The notes under the pieces: generated by a model
The model's database searches: none
What the model was told of the DNA's origin: nothing
The model's input: the letters and a program-made list of their open reading frames with translations, nothing else
Translations under genes and position numbers: made by a program
Assembly: GCA_965203215.1 (NCBI GenBank)
Contig: CBDBBY010000001.1
Location: 3,658,001-3,722,000, forward strand
Direction: 5' to 3'
DNA length: 64,000 nt
DNA from: CBDBBY01 sp965203215
GTDB lineage: Bacteria > Pseudomonadota > Alphaproteobacteria > Rhodobacterales > Rhodobacteraceae
Shown: positions 44,136-53,346 of the stretch, in pieces
How the letters are laid out: every line of letters begins with the position of its first letter
Position numbering within the stretch: position 1 is the first letter of the stretch

Positions 44136-45016
44136 CGCGATACCTCGACCTTGCGAAGCGCCCAGATCACTGCGGCCGTAAGCGCGAAAATGACGAGGAA
44201 GGCGATCGCGGAAGAATAGCTGATCTCGAATTCGCGGAACGCCATCTGGTACGCGTAGATCGTGATGGTTTCGGTTCTGGTTCCGGGTCCGCCTCCGGTC
44301 ATGGTCCAGATAACGTCGAATACTCGAAACAGGTCGAGCGCGCGGATCAAGACCGCAATGAACATGACCGGCAGAATGGTCGGAAGGACGATTCTGCGGA
44401 AGGTCATCCAGCCCGAAGCGCCGTCGATTTGCGCGGCCTCCAATTGCTCCCGGTCGATGTTGCTCAGGGCCGCTAGCAGAATCAGGAACATGAACGGCGT
44501 CCACTGCCAGACCTCCGCCACCATTATGGCGGGCCAGACCAGCAGCGGATCCACCGTCCAGAGTATTTTGACTTCGCCTCCGGCAAGCCAGCCGATGATC
44601 TGATTGATCGGGCCGAAACGCTGATCGAACATCAATCGCCATGTCGATCCGGCGACGATGGGCGAAATGACGGTCGGCAGCAGAATCGCCGCGACGAAAA
44701 CCCGTTTCCACGGCATCGGACTCAGGAACAGGAGCGCGAGGAGATAGCCGAGCACCAATTCGATCGGCAGCGCGACGGCGGTGAAGCCGACCGTGTGGAT
44801 GAGCGATTCCCAAAGGCGGCCGTCTTCAAAAAGCCGCGCGTAGTGAGCGAATCCGTGGAAGTCTCGATCATCGTCGAACATCGTGATGTTCTGGAAGCTG
44901 GTCAGGATCAGCTTGACGAACGGATAGAGGCCAATCAGCAAAATGACGAATATCGCAGGAGCGACGAGCAAATATTTGAACCGGCGCTCGCCGCCGATTC
45001 TGCGTTCAGAATGCAC
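44132..45016 (-). CDS. Sugar ABC transporter permease (MalF type)
   Basis: The 294-residue integral membrane protein has a first segment YLLVAPAIFVILLIGLYPFV and the EAA loop EAAQIDGASGWMTFRRIVLPTILPV. It pairs with the MalG-type permease. It is separated from the binding-protein gene by 66 bp that contain a strong hairpin. Confidence 0.94.
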   Translation of the reverse strand: MHSERRIGGERRFKYLLVAPAIFVILLIGLYPFVKLILTSFQNITMFDDDRDFHGFAHYARLFEDGRLWESLIHTVGFTAVALPIELVLGYLLALLFLSPMPWKRVFVAAILLPTVISPIVAGSTWRLMFDQRFGPINQIIGWLAGGEVKILWTVDPLLVWPAIMVAEVWQWTPFMFLILLAALSNIDREQLEAAQIDGASGWMTFRRIVLPTILPVMFIAVLIRALDLFRVFDVIWTMTGGGPGTRTETITIYAYQMAFREFEISYSSAIAFLVIFALTAAVIWALRKVEVSR

Positions 45017-45043
45017 CTTTCCGACCCGTAGCCCGGACGTCCG

Positions 45044-45076
45044 GCGCTGTCCCGGGCCGGAAGCCCGGGACAGCGC
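45044..45076 (-). promoter_or_regulatory. Strong intercistronic hairpin after the binding-protein gene
   Basis: GCGCTGTCCCGGGC (45044-45057) and its exact complement (45063-45076) enclose a 5-nt loop. There is no T-run. Placed between the binding-protein gene and the first permease, it probably protects the upstream message or partially stops transcription, giving more binding protein than permease, as known for malE-malF. Confidence 0.7.
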
Positions 45077-45082
45077 TCTGAT

Positions 45083-46525
45083 TCAACCGGGATAAGCGTT
45101 GGGCTTGCTGGCCCAGTCCGAGTAGACGCGTCTCTGCTTCTCTACGCCGATGCGCTCGGTCAGGTCGTCCCACTGTTTCGCCAAGTCGTCGAGGATTTCC
45201 TGCGGATCATCGCCTGCCCAAAGCCTGCTGATTGATTGGCGGATGCCTTCCTCGTAGCGGTCGGTCTGGATGAGCGAGAGGTCAAGCAGTCCGGTTTCGG
45301 CTCCCAGAGCCAGCGTGTCGAGATACTCGGAGGCGTTCGACCACCGATTCCTGTACTCTTCGCTGCTGAAGTGGCTGGTGCGGAACGGATCCCTGAGCGC
45401 GAAGGGCAGCTGCACCCGCTGCAAGCTGATTTCTTCGCTGTTCATCCATTGGGCGAACAAATACGCCGCCTCCTTGTTGCTGCTCCCCGCCGCCACGCCG
45501 AGCGAAAACCCGACAGCCAGCTCGGGCGCGCCGCCCGGGGGAAGCGCGTAACCGATCTTGTCCGCAACCTTGGTTTCGGGGATCCAGTTCAGCGCTTCGG
45601 TGCCCTTGCCGTATCCCGCCGCCCAGCGGCCGACCGGAGGCCAAGAGACAGTCATGGCGATGTCGCCGGCGAGGAACGCGTTGAACGCTTCGATGAAGCC
45701 CCATTGCTCGACGCCCGGCGGCATGAACTTGTTCTCCTCGAGCATCGCATTGAAGACGCTTACGCCGACTTCGGAATTGATCGTCGCCTTCATGGTTTCG
45801 GGATCGAAGAACCGTCCGCCCTCGACGCGAAAACGCTCTTGGAAGAGGTATTGCGCGTTGCCCGGCTGCCGCAGCATTCCGGCGCCGTAAATGTCGGGTC
45901 CGTACTTGTCGGTGATGAATTGCCCGATATCGGCGAATTCCTCCCAAGTCTTCGGGGCGGCCAAGTCGTAGCCGTGCATTGCCTTGAACTCGGCCATGTT
46001 GTCGGGATCCTCGAAGAGGTCCTTGCGGTAGTAAAGAACGAGGACGTCGCCGTCGTCCGGGAGGCCGTAGATGGTTCCTTCGACCATCATCTGGTTGTCG
46101 CGGTAGACCGGCGCGATCAGATTCAGCTCGTCACGGTAGTTGTACTTGTCGACAAATTCGTCGAGCGGCTCCAGGACCCCCGCCAAAGCGAGATCGGGCA
46201 TCTGGTTCGGAACGACGTTGAGCACGTCGTAGGCGCCCGAACCGGCTCGGTGGGCTTGCATGATTTTGGTGAACATCTGATCGAGCGGCGCTTCGATGAC
46301 GTTGATTTTGATCCCCGTGAGGTCCTCCCACATCGGACCCGTGAAGTTCTTGGGATCAAGCGGCTGAAGCCCCGCTTCGTAGAATACGTTCAGCGTCACT
46401 CCCGCATACTGCTTCGCAGCTTCGACCGCCCGGTCGGCTGCGGACTGCGCCGAAGCCGAGGTCGCGGCGGCAGCCAATGCCGCGACCGCCGATAGCGTCG
46501 CGACTGCCAGTCGTAGTTTGTTCAT
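45083..46525 (-). CDS. ABC transporter extracellular solute-binding protein (family 1)
   Basis: The 480-residue protein has an N-terminal signal peptide (MNKLRLAVATLSAVAALAAA...SASA-QS). It captures the substrate in the periplasm for the adjacent permeases. The MalE-like fold is suggested by VLNVVPNQMPDLALAGVLEPLDEFV and NAFLAGDIAMTVSWPPVGRWA. D-apionate, D-apiose or an apiose-containing oligosaccharide are plausible ligands from context. Characterised apiose-binding proteins, as I recall, are of the RbsB type, so the ligand is open. Confidence 0.93.
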   Translation of the reverse strand: MNKLRLAVATLSAVAALAAAATSASAQSAADRAVEAAKQYAGVTLNVFYEAGLQPLDPKNFTGPMWEDLTGIKINVIEAPLDQMFTKIMQAHRAGSGAYDVLNVVPNQMPDLALAGVLEPLDEFVDKYNYRDELNLIAPVYRDNQMMVEGTIYGLPDDGDVLVLYYRKDLFEDPDNMAEFKAMHGYDLAAPKTWEEFADIGQFITDKYGPDIYGAGMLRQPGNAQYLFQERFRVEGGRFFDPETMKATINSEVGVSVFNAMLEENKFMPPGVEQWGFIEAFNAFLAGDIAMTVSWPPVGRWAAGYGKGTEALNWIPETKVADKIGYALPPGGAPELAVGFSLGVAAGSSNKEAAYLFAQWMNSEEISLQRVQLPFALRDPFRTSHFSSEEYRNRWSNASEYLDTLALGAETGLLDLSLIQTDRYEEGIRQSISRLWAGDDPQEILDDLAKQWDDLTERIGVEKQRRVYSDWASKPNAYPG

Positions 46526-46560
46526 GATTGCTCCTCCTAAGCATTTGCATCAAACAAGCG

Positions 46561-47400
46561 TCAAGATTCACAGATTTCCTTGACGGACTCAAGCACAGCG
46601 TTCGGATCGAACACGCGATCCAGCCAGTCTTCTCGGAAAATTTTCGGCCGCGCCTTTTCTATCGCGAGAAGCGCGCCGTCGGAGAACTTGCCTTGCGGGA
46701 AGGCGCCGAACGCGATCGCGAGCTCGATCTTCAAGTGGCCGAGTATGAAATCCATCGCCGCTTGGCGCGGAACGCCGCGCCGAACCGCTTCGTCGGTCGC
46801 GTCTCGGAGCGCGTAGCAAAGCGTTGCCGCTACGGTTTCAGACAGCGCGGGCTCGAGAATCGCGATCTGCTCGACCGTGCAGCGATTCGCGCGTTCGACC
46901 GGCGCGTAGATCGCGCGCGCGATTTCTTCGCACTTGGCATAGTCTTCTTCCGGGCCGCGCATGAGAGCGCAGACGATGTTCTGCGCAGCGTGTTCGCCTC
47001 CGAAGAAGTCGTTCCGCGCGCAAGGATCGGAATCGAAACTGAAGAGAGGCGGATGGCACGGGTGCGTGACGAAAATCGTTATGTCCTCGCGCCCCGGCAT
47101 TTCGCCCGCATGAGGCGCCGCCGCGTCCAGCACGATAATCGCCGTTCCGCGGTCAAGCTTGTCGACAATCTCTCGGGCGACTTTCCCGATGAGCCTGTCG
47201 GGCACCGCGAGGATTGCCGCGTCGGCGCCGGAGACGGCCGAGTCGATATCGACGCATTCGACGGATACGGCGTCCGTCAGCCGCTTGCGCCCTTCCGATG
47301 ACAATTCCACGTGGTCCACAGCGAATCGCGATTCCTTGAGATTGGCCGCGATCCGGACTCCCATTTTGCCGCCGGCGCCGATCAATGCGATCTTGGTCAT
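46561..47400 (-). CDS. apnO: D-apionate oxidoisomerase
   Basis: ApnO oxidises D-apionate with NAD and migrates its hydroxymethyl group to give 3-oxo-isoapionate. The 279-residue protein has the Rossmann start MTKIALIGAGGKMGVRIAANL and a helical C-terminal domain of the 6-phosphogluconate dehydrogenase type (ALRDATDEAVRRGVPRQAAMDFILGHLKIELAIAF). The HPCHPPLF segment is typical of this family. The identification rests on family resemblance plus the adjacent kinase, RuBisCO-like and lactonase genes. Its ATG overlaps the kinase stop by 4 bp. Confidence 0.85.
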   Translation of the reverse strand: MTKIALIGAGGKMGVRIAANLKESRFAVDHVELSSEGRKRLTDAVSVECVDIDSAVSGADAAILAVPDRLIGKVAREIVDKLDRGTAIIVLDAAAPHAGEMPGREDITIFVTHPCHPPLFSFDSDPCARNDFFGGEHAAQNIVCALMRGPEEDYAKCEEIARAIYAPVERANRCTVEQIAILEPALSETVAATLCYALRDATDEAVRRGVPRQAAMDFILGHLKIELAIAFGAFPQGKFSDGALLAIEKARPKIFREDWLDRVFDPNAVLESVKEICES

Positions 47401-48797
47401 TGCTGTCCCTCATGTTTTTGCGTTCCGACCGATTTGAATTGGCTGAAAAAGCCAGATTCGCCCATCTGACCGCCCTTCAAGGCGATCTGCAGATCCGAGA
47501 ACGCTTCGCTGTCCGAATGGGCTTGGCACAGAGCCACGCCCGGAGAAATCGGCGTCATTGCGGTCAAGGCGTCGATGCCGAGTTCGGCAATGCTTCGCCC
47601 GGCAGTGTCGCCGCCGGCGATCGCAACGCGCTCAACCCGGCCGACATCGATCAACTTGGCGAGCACTTTGCCGAGGCCGACACCGATGGATTCGTTTACC
47701 GTTTCTTCGGATTTCCCGGAAGACCCGGTTGCTGCACGGAGCGATCCGATGCTCGGATCGTCGGGTCCCAGCGCTGTGAATATGATCGGGTCCTCGCCAA
47801 TTCCCAAGGCGGCCAGAGCTTTTTCGCTTGCCCGCTCGATCTCGCGGTTCCATTCGTTGCTATCCGCCGCGAGGGCAGTATCCATTCGGATTGCCTTGAA
47901 GCCGTTCTTCCGCGCCAATTCGATTTGCGCGGCGGTCACCGGCGAACATGATCCCGAGACCGATGCAGTTCGCGCTGAGGAAGCGGGAACGGTCGCTGTC
48001 GGCGCGTCCTCCAACGCGCCGATTTCGCGCCAATGGGCGGTCAGCGCGTATTCAACGCCTTGCGAGCCTATGGTGAACAGGCGGCTGCCCCGGTTGCGCC
48101 AAATGAGCCTTCCAACAGCCGCGAGCGCGCCTTCGTCGACAACGTCAAGAGCGACCAATGGTTTCTGATTCCGGAACAACTCCGCAAGGACCTCTTCCTC
48201 TCTTCCCGACGAAAACGCCGCCGCGTCGACAAGGGACAGCGGCAGTCCCGTCTGCTTTCCGAGGTGCAATAGAACATCGGCTTCGGTCATCGGCGTAACG
48301 GGATGTCGGCTCATTGTCGGATGGCGATCAAGGCGGAATGTCTTCCCGCCGACGGCGGCGAACAAATTGCCGAATGCCTGGTAGCGATTGATCGCCGGCG
48401 CGGCGACGACTACCGGAACCCACTGGCTTCCGATCAGAGGCATGGCGATTTCAGCGGCCTTGCCGATAGAGCCGACGTGCGGGGCGGAATCCAGCGTGGA
48501 ACATATCTTGTAATGATATATCGGTGCTGGAATCTGCGACATCGCATCGAAAATCTTCGGAAGGTGGCGGTCCATCCATTCCGGCGGCTTGGATCTGGAT
48601 ACTCCGGCAATTCCTATGCCCCGGCAGGAACTGAAGGCGCTGATCCGTTCGGGCGATGGCACATTCAGGAACAGGACGGACGGCAGTCCCGAAAAAGTCA
48701 GGACTTCCATCACGGCGGCCGCGCCGGTGAAATCGTCGCCGTACCAAGCTACAAGCGGGCCGTCGGGAAGGGAAATGTCATCTCGACAGGCGCTCAC
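47397..48797 (-). CDS. oiaK: Four-carbon acid sugar kinase (DUF1537), probable 3-oxo-isoapionate kinase
   Basis: The protein has 466 residues from GTG 48797 with GGGAG upstream. The N-terminal WYGDDFTGAAAVMEVL is the substrate-domain signature of this kinase family, and the C-terminal VERVAIAGGDTAGRSIAELG is the nucleotide-binding domain. In the known pathway OiaK phosphorylates 3-oxo-isoapionate at C4. Neighbouring apnO and the RuBisCO-like gene strongly favour that role over the D-threonate or other kinases of the family. Confidence 0.82.
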   Translation of the reverse strand: MSACRDDISLPDGPLVAWYGDDFTGAAAVMEVLTFSGLPSVLFLNVPSPERISAFSSCRGIGIAGVSRSKPPEWMDRHLPKIFDAMSQIPAPIYHYKICSTLDSAPHVGSIGKAAEIAMPLIGSQWVPVVVAAPAINRYQAFGNLFAAVGGKTFRLDRHPTMSRHPVTPMTEADVLLHLGKQTGLPLSLVDAAAFSSGREEEVLAELFRNQKPLVALDVVDEGALAAVGRLIWRNRGSRLFTIGSQGVEYALTAHWREIGALEDAPTATVPASSARTASVSGSCSPVTAAQIELARKNGFKAIRMDTALAADSNEWNREIERASEKALAALGIGEDPIIFTALGPDDPSIGSLRAATGSSGKSEETVNESIGVGLGKVLAKLIDVGRVERVAIAGGDTAGRSIAELGIDALTAMTPISPGVALCQAHSDSEAFSDLQIALKGGQMGESGFFSQFKSVGTQKHEGQQ

Positions 48798-48950
48798 GCA
48801 GGACTCCCGCCAAGCGCAGAGTCGCCCCGATATTCCAGTGCTGAATAAACTGTCGAATTCTCAGTCATTGCATTGCATTCCGTTCGGCCGGGTCCATTCC
48901 GGCCGAAAGATTCCAATCCGGCACGGCGTCGCGCGCGAGCAAGGCTTCTT

Positions 48951-50186
48951 TCAATGCCCGCCCGCATCGCCTGAAACCTCGGCCCATGCGTTCTTGAGCG
49001 CCGCGACGCCTGCGGACGGGCCGCCTTCGTGTCCCATCACTCCGCCGCCCGCCGCGTAAATCAAGTCGGTCGATTTCAGCTTGGCGTATGTCTCAGGCAC
49101 CTGCCGCGCGGTTTGACCGGACGAGAATACCGGCATCGCAATGCAGGGCAAATGCTCGAACATCGGCTCCAGGCACGTCTTCGCGGATTCGATGACGCTC
49201 TCGTCCGATTCGCAGAATTTGTTCGCAAGGCCGTTGACATGCATATGGTCGGCCCCCGCCAAGCGCCAAAGCTTCTGCCAAGCCTTGTAGGACCAGCCGA
49301 GCATCGGATGCCTCGACAAATATCCCCAGCCGTTCCGGTGCGCGTGGACCGGAAGCTGCGAATGCCGGCAGATTTCGATCATTCCTGCAAGCCCTACTGA
49401 ATTTAGGCTGGCCATGATGCAGGTGCCGCCCAATTCGTGCACCAAGTCATGGCGTTTTCGCATCTGGTCCAAATCGCCGGTAATGTTGAATGCGAACATG
49501 GGTTTCCGATGGGCGCGGTCCGCGTAGTCGTTGATCACCTTCATCACCGCGCGGGCTCTGTCGGCGAACGGGCATGCAGGGCCATCCGACTGCAATTCGT
49601 CGTCCTTTATGAAATCAATCCCCGCATCGATCAGAGTTGCCGCGAGATCAGCTGTAGCGGACGGATCAAGTCCGACGCTGGGCTTGATGATTGTGCCGAT
49701 CAGAGGTCTTCCGAATACGGACGCCAGTCGGCGGGTGCCTTCGACGCCGAAGGAAGGCCCTTCGTATGCTTGCGAGAATTCCGCAGGCAGTCGGATGTCG
49801 GTGATGCGCAGACCCGAAAACTGCTTCAACTCAAACAGGTTGCCGGCAACGGCGGCGACAAGGTTCGGAAGCGAGGGACCCATGTTCGCCAACGGCCACG
49901 ACAACGTCGCGGTCGCCGTCGTATAGGTGTCGCTCGGGCTCGCAGCTCCCGGTAGAGAAGGCGCGCGGGTCGTGCCGACAATCGAGCAACGCTCCACGCG
50001 GGCCGCTGATCGTTCCCTCAGCTCCGGCGTTTCGCCGGGCACAGGAACGAAGGTTCCAGACGACTGCTCGCCAGCCATGGCGTCCAGCGCGGTGCCGGGA
50101 TCGACCGGTGTTTCGATAATGTAGTCCGCTTCGATCCTTCCGGTCTGGACGTGCTTCGCGGCATTCTCCGAAGAAACCGGCTTCAT
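48951..50186 (-). CDS. RuBisCO-like protein, 3-oxo-isoapionate-4-phosphate decarboxylase or transcarboxylase/hydrolase
   Basis: The 411-residue protein matches RuBisCO large-subunit form IV. GTIIKPSVGLDP carries the loop before the active site, and GIDFIKDDELQSD carries the Lys that is carbamylated and the metal-binding Asp-Glu. GTCIMASLNSVG and HAHRNGWGYLSRHPMLG follow. In apionate operons two RLPs are known: OiaX, which gives L-erythrulose 1-phosphate and CO2, and OiaT, which gives 3-phosphoglycerate and glycolate. I cannot separate them by eye. It overlaps apnL by 4 bp (ATGA). Confidence 0.85.
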   Translation of the reverse strand: MKPVSSENAAKHVQTGRIEADYIIETPVDPGTALDAMAGEQSSGTFVPVPGETPELRERSAARVERCSIVGTTRAPSLPGAASPSDTYTTATATLSWPLANMGPSLPNLVAAVAGNLFELKQFSGLRITDIRLPAEFSQAYEGPSFGVEGTRRLASVFGRPLIGTIIKPSVGLDPSATADLAATLIDAGIDFIKDDELQSDGPACPFADRARAVMKVINDYADRAHRKPMFAFNITGDLDQMRKRHDLVHELGGTCIMASLNSVGLAGMIEICRHSQLPVHAHRNGWGYLSRHPMLGWSYKAWQKLWRLAGADHMHVNGLANKFCESDESVIESAKTCLEPMFEHLPCIAMPVFSSGQTARQVPETYAKLKSTDLIYAAGGGVMGHEGGPSAGVAALKNAWAEVSGDAGGH

Positions 50187-52108
50187 GCTTCAAATGACAC
50201 GAATGCCGTTGCAAATGGCCGAAGGGAAATGCCCCCGGAGACGATCTGCATACCGTTCTTGATCCAATTTCTGTCGGCGACTGCATCGGCGAAAGTGGCT
50301 TCATCCATCACAACCGCATTCGACTTGCCGGACGGCGCAACAAACTCCGACGCCGAGTTGCCCAAGTTTGAAACGACCGCTTCGACCCGGCTGCGTCTCT
50401 TGGCCGCGAAACAGTGCAACCCGCTTCCAAGTTTCCGAATTTGAACCCGCGGGCAATTCGCAAGCCGGGAAGCCGCACGGAACACATGATACAGCGGATA
50501 CACCTTCCGCTCCGGACGGCCGTCGTAACATATTCTTGGCACAGGCTGGGGCTCGCTCACAATTCCGAACGGGCCTGCCGGCGCGCCGACAGCCATAGCT
50601 TCGATTCTGTGCTTGGTCGTGGCGGCGATCGCGCCGGTTATCCACGCGGCACCGAACAAGCTTGCATGGCGCGGATCGTACATCGCCATCGGTTGCCGGA
50701 TCTGATCTGGATTGTCCGCTACCCCGGCCCCGTATGGATTCGAGCGCATTCCAATCGACACCAATCCCAAGCGGCAGGGCAAATTCGGGCAGAGCGCTTC
50801 TCCACTCGCGAAGATCGCGCCGTAGGCTTCAAGGGTTTCGATTACGGACCGGTCGTCGGCAGCATGGACCAACGGAGTCATGCCATACGTAAAGTAGTCG
50901 CATGCAGACGGATCTGGCGGGCAGCGATTGAATTCGGTGAAGTTCGTAAGCATCCCGCCGCCGATTTTCGCTCCGGGGAACGCCTTTCGGGCGGCGATTG
51001 CGGCATCCTGCGGCTGCATGCCTGTCGGCCAAGGTCCGGACGGCTGGTGGCTGGCAAGAAAGGCTTGCGGAAGGGCCATCACTCGTTCCGGCTGAACTCC
51101 GGCGTCGGAAAGCCTTGCCGCGATTGCTTGAAGCTCCTCGTCCGGAGCGGATTGGTCTCGGAGCACGAATTCAGCATTGATCGGGGCGCCTAACTCCGCA
51201 GATAGTCTTGACGATTCCGCCAAGAAATTCCGATCCGCATACGGTCCCGTCCGCAAGAGCAAAAACGACGGTCGCTCATCCTTCAGGGCGGCGGCATTTT
51301 CTTCCGCGCAAATCCACCCGGATTCTATCGCCAGACCGATTTCGGGAAACTTGGCGTCCAGTTCCTCCAGTTCCGAAACTTGCGAAGTCGGCTTGCCGCT
51401 GGCGGTTTGCTCATCGCCCGAGACATCGACGCGGATGGATTGGCGGACGACTTTCCCCTCAGGAATCTCGTAAGTGAACGGCAGCTTCAGCGGTCGGCAA
51501 TATGTCTTGTAGGATCCATCCGACCAATTTCTTTGATCCTCCATTTCAAAGATTTCACCTGCGAAAGAAATTTTGACATTGATGCCGGATATAGTGTGTT
51601 CCATCCCATCGATGTCGAATGCAGGTTGCCCGGGAGAAATCAGAGCGGGGAATTCGGTACATTCATACGAACGGTCCGAATGCCGGATGCGGAGCGGTTC
51701 GCCCTCGACTCCCTTGATCGGATGCAGAACCGTGAATCCGGCTCTATTGGTCTTGAAGCTTCTAACGGCCTCCATTTCCAGAAGCGTGTCTATCCGTCCG
51801 CCCGTATCAGCGCGCAATTTAAAATCGCACTCTAACGCGCCTCCGCCGACCGAAAATCGCACTTCGATTGAGGTTTCGCTTCCTTTTTCGCGTACTGCAA
51901 TTTTAGGATTTTCCTGCGGCATGGTGATCCAGTCCGGGTCTCTCACAGGCCAGGAAATCCCGCGAACCACTTCTTTGCCCTTCCAGCTGATCGCCCGGAC
52001 CGTTTCAGCGTTGAATTCGAATGATAGGTCGCCGATTTTCAAGCTACGGGATTCGTCATGCGGATTCGCACAGCCGAATATGATTGCGCTTCCATCAACC
52101 GAAGCCAT
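50183..52108 (-). CDS. apnL: D-apionate lactonase
   Basis: ApnL hydrolyses D-apionolactone to D-apionate, the entry step after apiose oxidation. The protein has 641 residues from ATG 52108 with GGGAGG upstream. A beta-rich N-terminal domain (about 1-240, for example SFEFNAETVRAISWKGKEVVRGI) is followed by a TIM-barrel-like middle (GGGMLTNFTEFNRCPPD) and a beta C-terminal end. I recognise the family mainly from this architecture and its fixed neighbours. It is the first gene of the ten-gene operon. Confidence 0.78.
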   Translation of the reverse strand: MASVDGSAIIFGCANPHDESRSLKIGDLSFEFNAETVRAISWKGKEVVRGISWPVRDPDWITMPQENPKIAVREKGSETSIEVRFSVGGGALECDFKLRADTGGRIDTLLEMEAVRSFKTNRAGFTVLHPIKGVEGEPLRIRHSDRSYECTEFPALISPGQPAFDIDGMEHTISGINVKISFAGEIFEMEDQRNWSDGSYKTYCRPLKLPFTYEIPEGKVVRQSIRVDVSGDEQTASGKPTSQVSELEELDAKFPEIGLAIESGWICAEENAAALKDERPSFLLLRTGPYADRNFLAESSRLSAELGAPINAEFVLRDQSAPDEELQAIAARLSDAGVQPERVMALPQAFLASHQPSGPWPTGMQPQDAAIAARKAFPGAKIGGGMLTNFTEFNRCPPDPSACDYFTYGMTPLVHAADDRSVIETLEAYGAIFASGEALCPNLPCRLGLVSIGMRSNPYGAGVADNPDQIRQPMAMYDPRHASLFGAAWITGAIAATTKHRIEAMAVGAPAGPFGIVSEPQPVPRICYDGRPERKVYPLYHVFRAASRLANCPRVQIRKLGSGLHCFAAKRRSRVEAVVSNLGNSASEFVAPSGKSNAVVMDEATFADAVADRNWIKNGMQIVSGGISLRPFATAFVSFEA

Positions 52109-52590
52109 TTCGTTCCCTCCCTTCGGCATTTCGATAGACAGTAGGGTGCGAGGCAAAGCTGAGTCAACGCGCCATTGTCTTGTGCGATGCAAAGGCTGAA
52201 TGAACAAATTTGCATGTCGGCCAAATCCCAGCGCGTTTGAAGGCGACAGCCAAATCCGGTCGGTGAACCGCCTTGGGCTTTCCAGAGAGAAGTCGGCTGC
52301 CGAACCCCGAACGAACAGGAGAACGCGTTCCGCCAACAATGGGACGAACTTGAAGATGCAGTGCAGGTGTTGACCAAAACACTCTCCGAAAAGCCACGGG
52401 CGATTCAATAGGCATCCAAAATTTCTTGGCGCAAGAGTCGCAACGGATTGACTCGAAGTTTTACCGAAAACAGCTAGACTCCTCTGCCTCAAAGAGCATT
52501 TGATGCAGAACTGATGTCTGTGGTCGGTCGAGTCGGGGTTGCGAGGTCGGGCGGGAGACGGAGAAGGCTGTAGAGCAGGGAGAAACGATC
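52109..52590. other. Divergent intergenic region, apionate operon promoter
   Basis: The gap separates the leftward apionate operon from the rightward exonuclease gene, so both promoters should lie here. No regulator gene is adjacent and no convincing palindrome was found. A frame antisense to this region extends apnL but lacks a ribosome site. Confidence 0.45.
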
Positions 52591-53220
52591 ATGGAGTTTG
52601 TAATTTTTCTAGCGATCTGCATTGCAATTTACATGGTGTTCAAACGGAGTTCGAAAAACGGAAGACCGAAACAGGCAGCACAGAATAGCGGAAGACCAAA
52701 ACAAGCGGTAGCGAGAAACGACTCAAGCAAATGGAATCATTTGCTGTTCGCCGACACCGAGACAACGGGATTGGGAAAGAAGAGCCAAGTGGTGGAGGTC
52801 GCCGTGGTCGACAGTCGGGAAAACGTCATTTTCCACAGACGGATCCGGCCTACGGTAAGGATCAGTCCTGACGCAGAGCAGGTTCACGGCATATCGGAAG
52901 CCAACCTTGCCAATGCGCCAAAATGGGATGGAGTGCATGACGCCTTCTGCAAAGCGATCAAAGGGAAAACCGTCGTCTTTTACAATGCGCCTTTCGATAA
53001 GAGGCTGTTGAAGCAGACGATGGACGCTTACGGCCTCAAGACCCCGGAAGAGATATCGAAATCCGAATGCGCGATGCAAGTGATGAAGCAATGGACAGGG
53101 AAGCGCGTGTCGTTGGTCACAGCGGCCGAGTGCTTGGATTTGGATTACGCGGGAAACGCCCACAGCGCAGTGGGCGATGCTGTCACGACATGCAGAGTCA
53201 TGAGGGCAGTTCTGCACTGA
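52591..53220 (+). CDS. Membrane-anchored DnaQ-like (DEDDh) 3'-5' exonuclease
   Basis: The 209-residue protein opens with a membrane segment (MEFVIFLAICIAIYMVF). A short basic linker with the repeat NGRPKQA/SGRPKQA follows. The exonuclease domain has LLFADTETTGLG (Asp, Glu), YNAPFDKRLL (Asp) and the DEDDh His-Asp in NAHSAVGDAVTT. A membrane anchor on this nuclease is unusual and might place it near incoming DNA or degraded RNA. GGGAG lies upstream of ATG 52591. Confidence 0.88.
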   Translation: MEFVIFLAICIAIYMVFKRSSKNGRPKQAAQNSGRPKQAVARNDSSKWNHLLFADTETTGLGKKSQVVEVAVVDSRENVIFHRRIRPTVRISPDAEQVHGISEANLANAPKWDGVHDAFCKAIKGKTVVFYNAPFDKRLLKQTMDAYGLKTPEEISKSECAMQVMKQWTGKRVSLVTAAECLDLDYAGNAHSAVGDAVTTCRVMRAVLH

Positions 53221-53274
53221 GGTTTCCGTCCGCGCAATGAATTGCGCAGCCTTTGACTCAATGAAGATGCCAAG

Positions 53275-53346
53275 ATGAATTGTAACTGGGCCGACCGGAC
53301 CATCTGCATCGGCGACAACCTGCGCAACATGCCGGGAATGCACTAA
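53275..53346 (+). pseudogene. DNA methyltransferase N-terminal stub
   Basis: The 23-residue frame MNCNWADRTICIGDNLRNMPGM resembles the start of site-specific adenine methyltransferases (NWxDRTixxGDNLdiLrgM). It stops right at the boundary with the decayed Xre antitoxin copy. It is too short to be functional and marks a deletion junction. Confidence 0.55.

Noticed and set aside
45236..46495. 419-codon forward frame opposite the solute-binding protein gene
   Set aside because: The reverse strand encodes a clear signal-peptide solute-binding protein in operon context; the forward frame has no domain or ribosome site.
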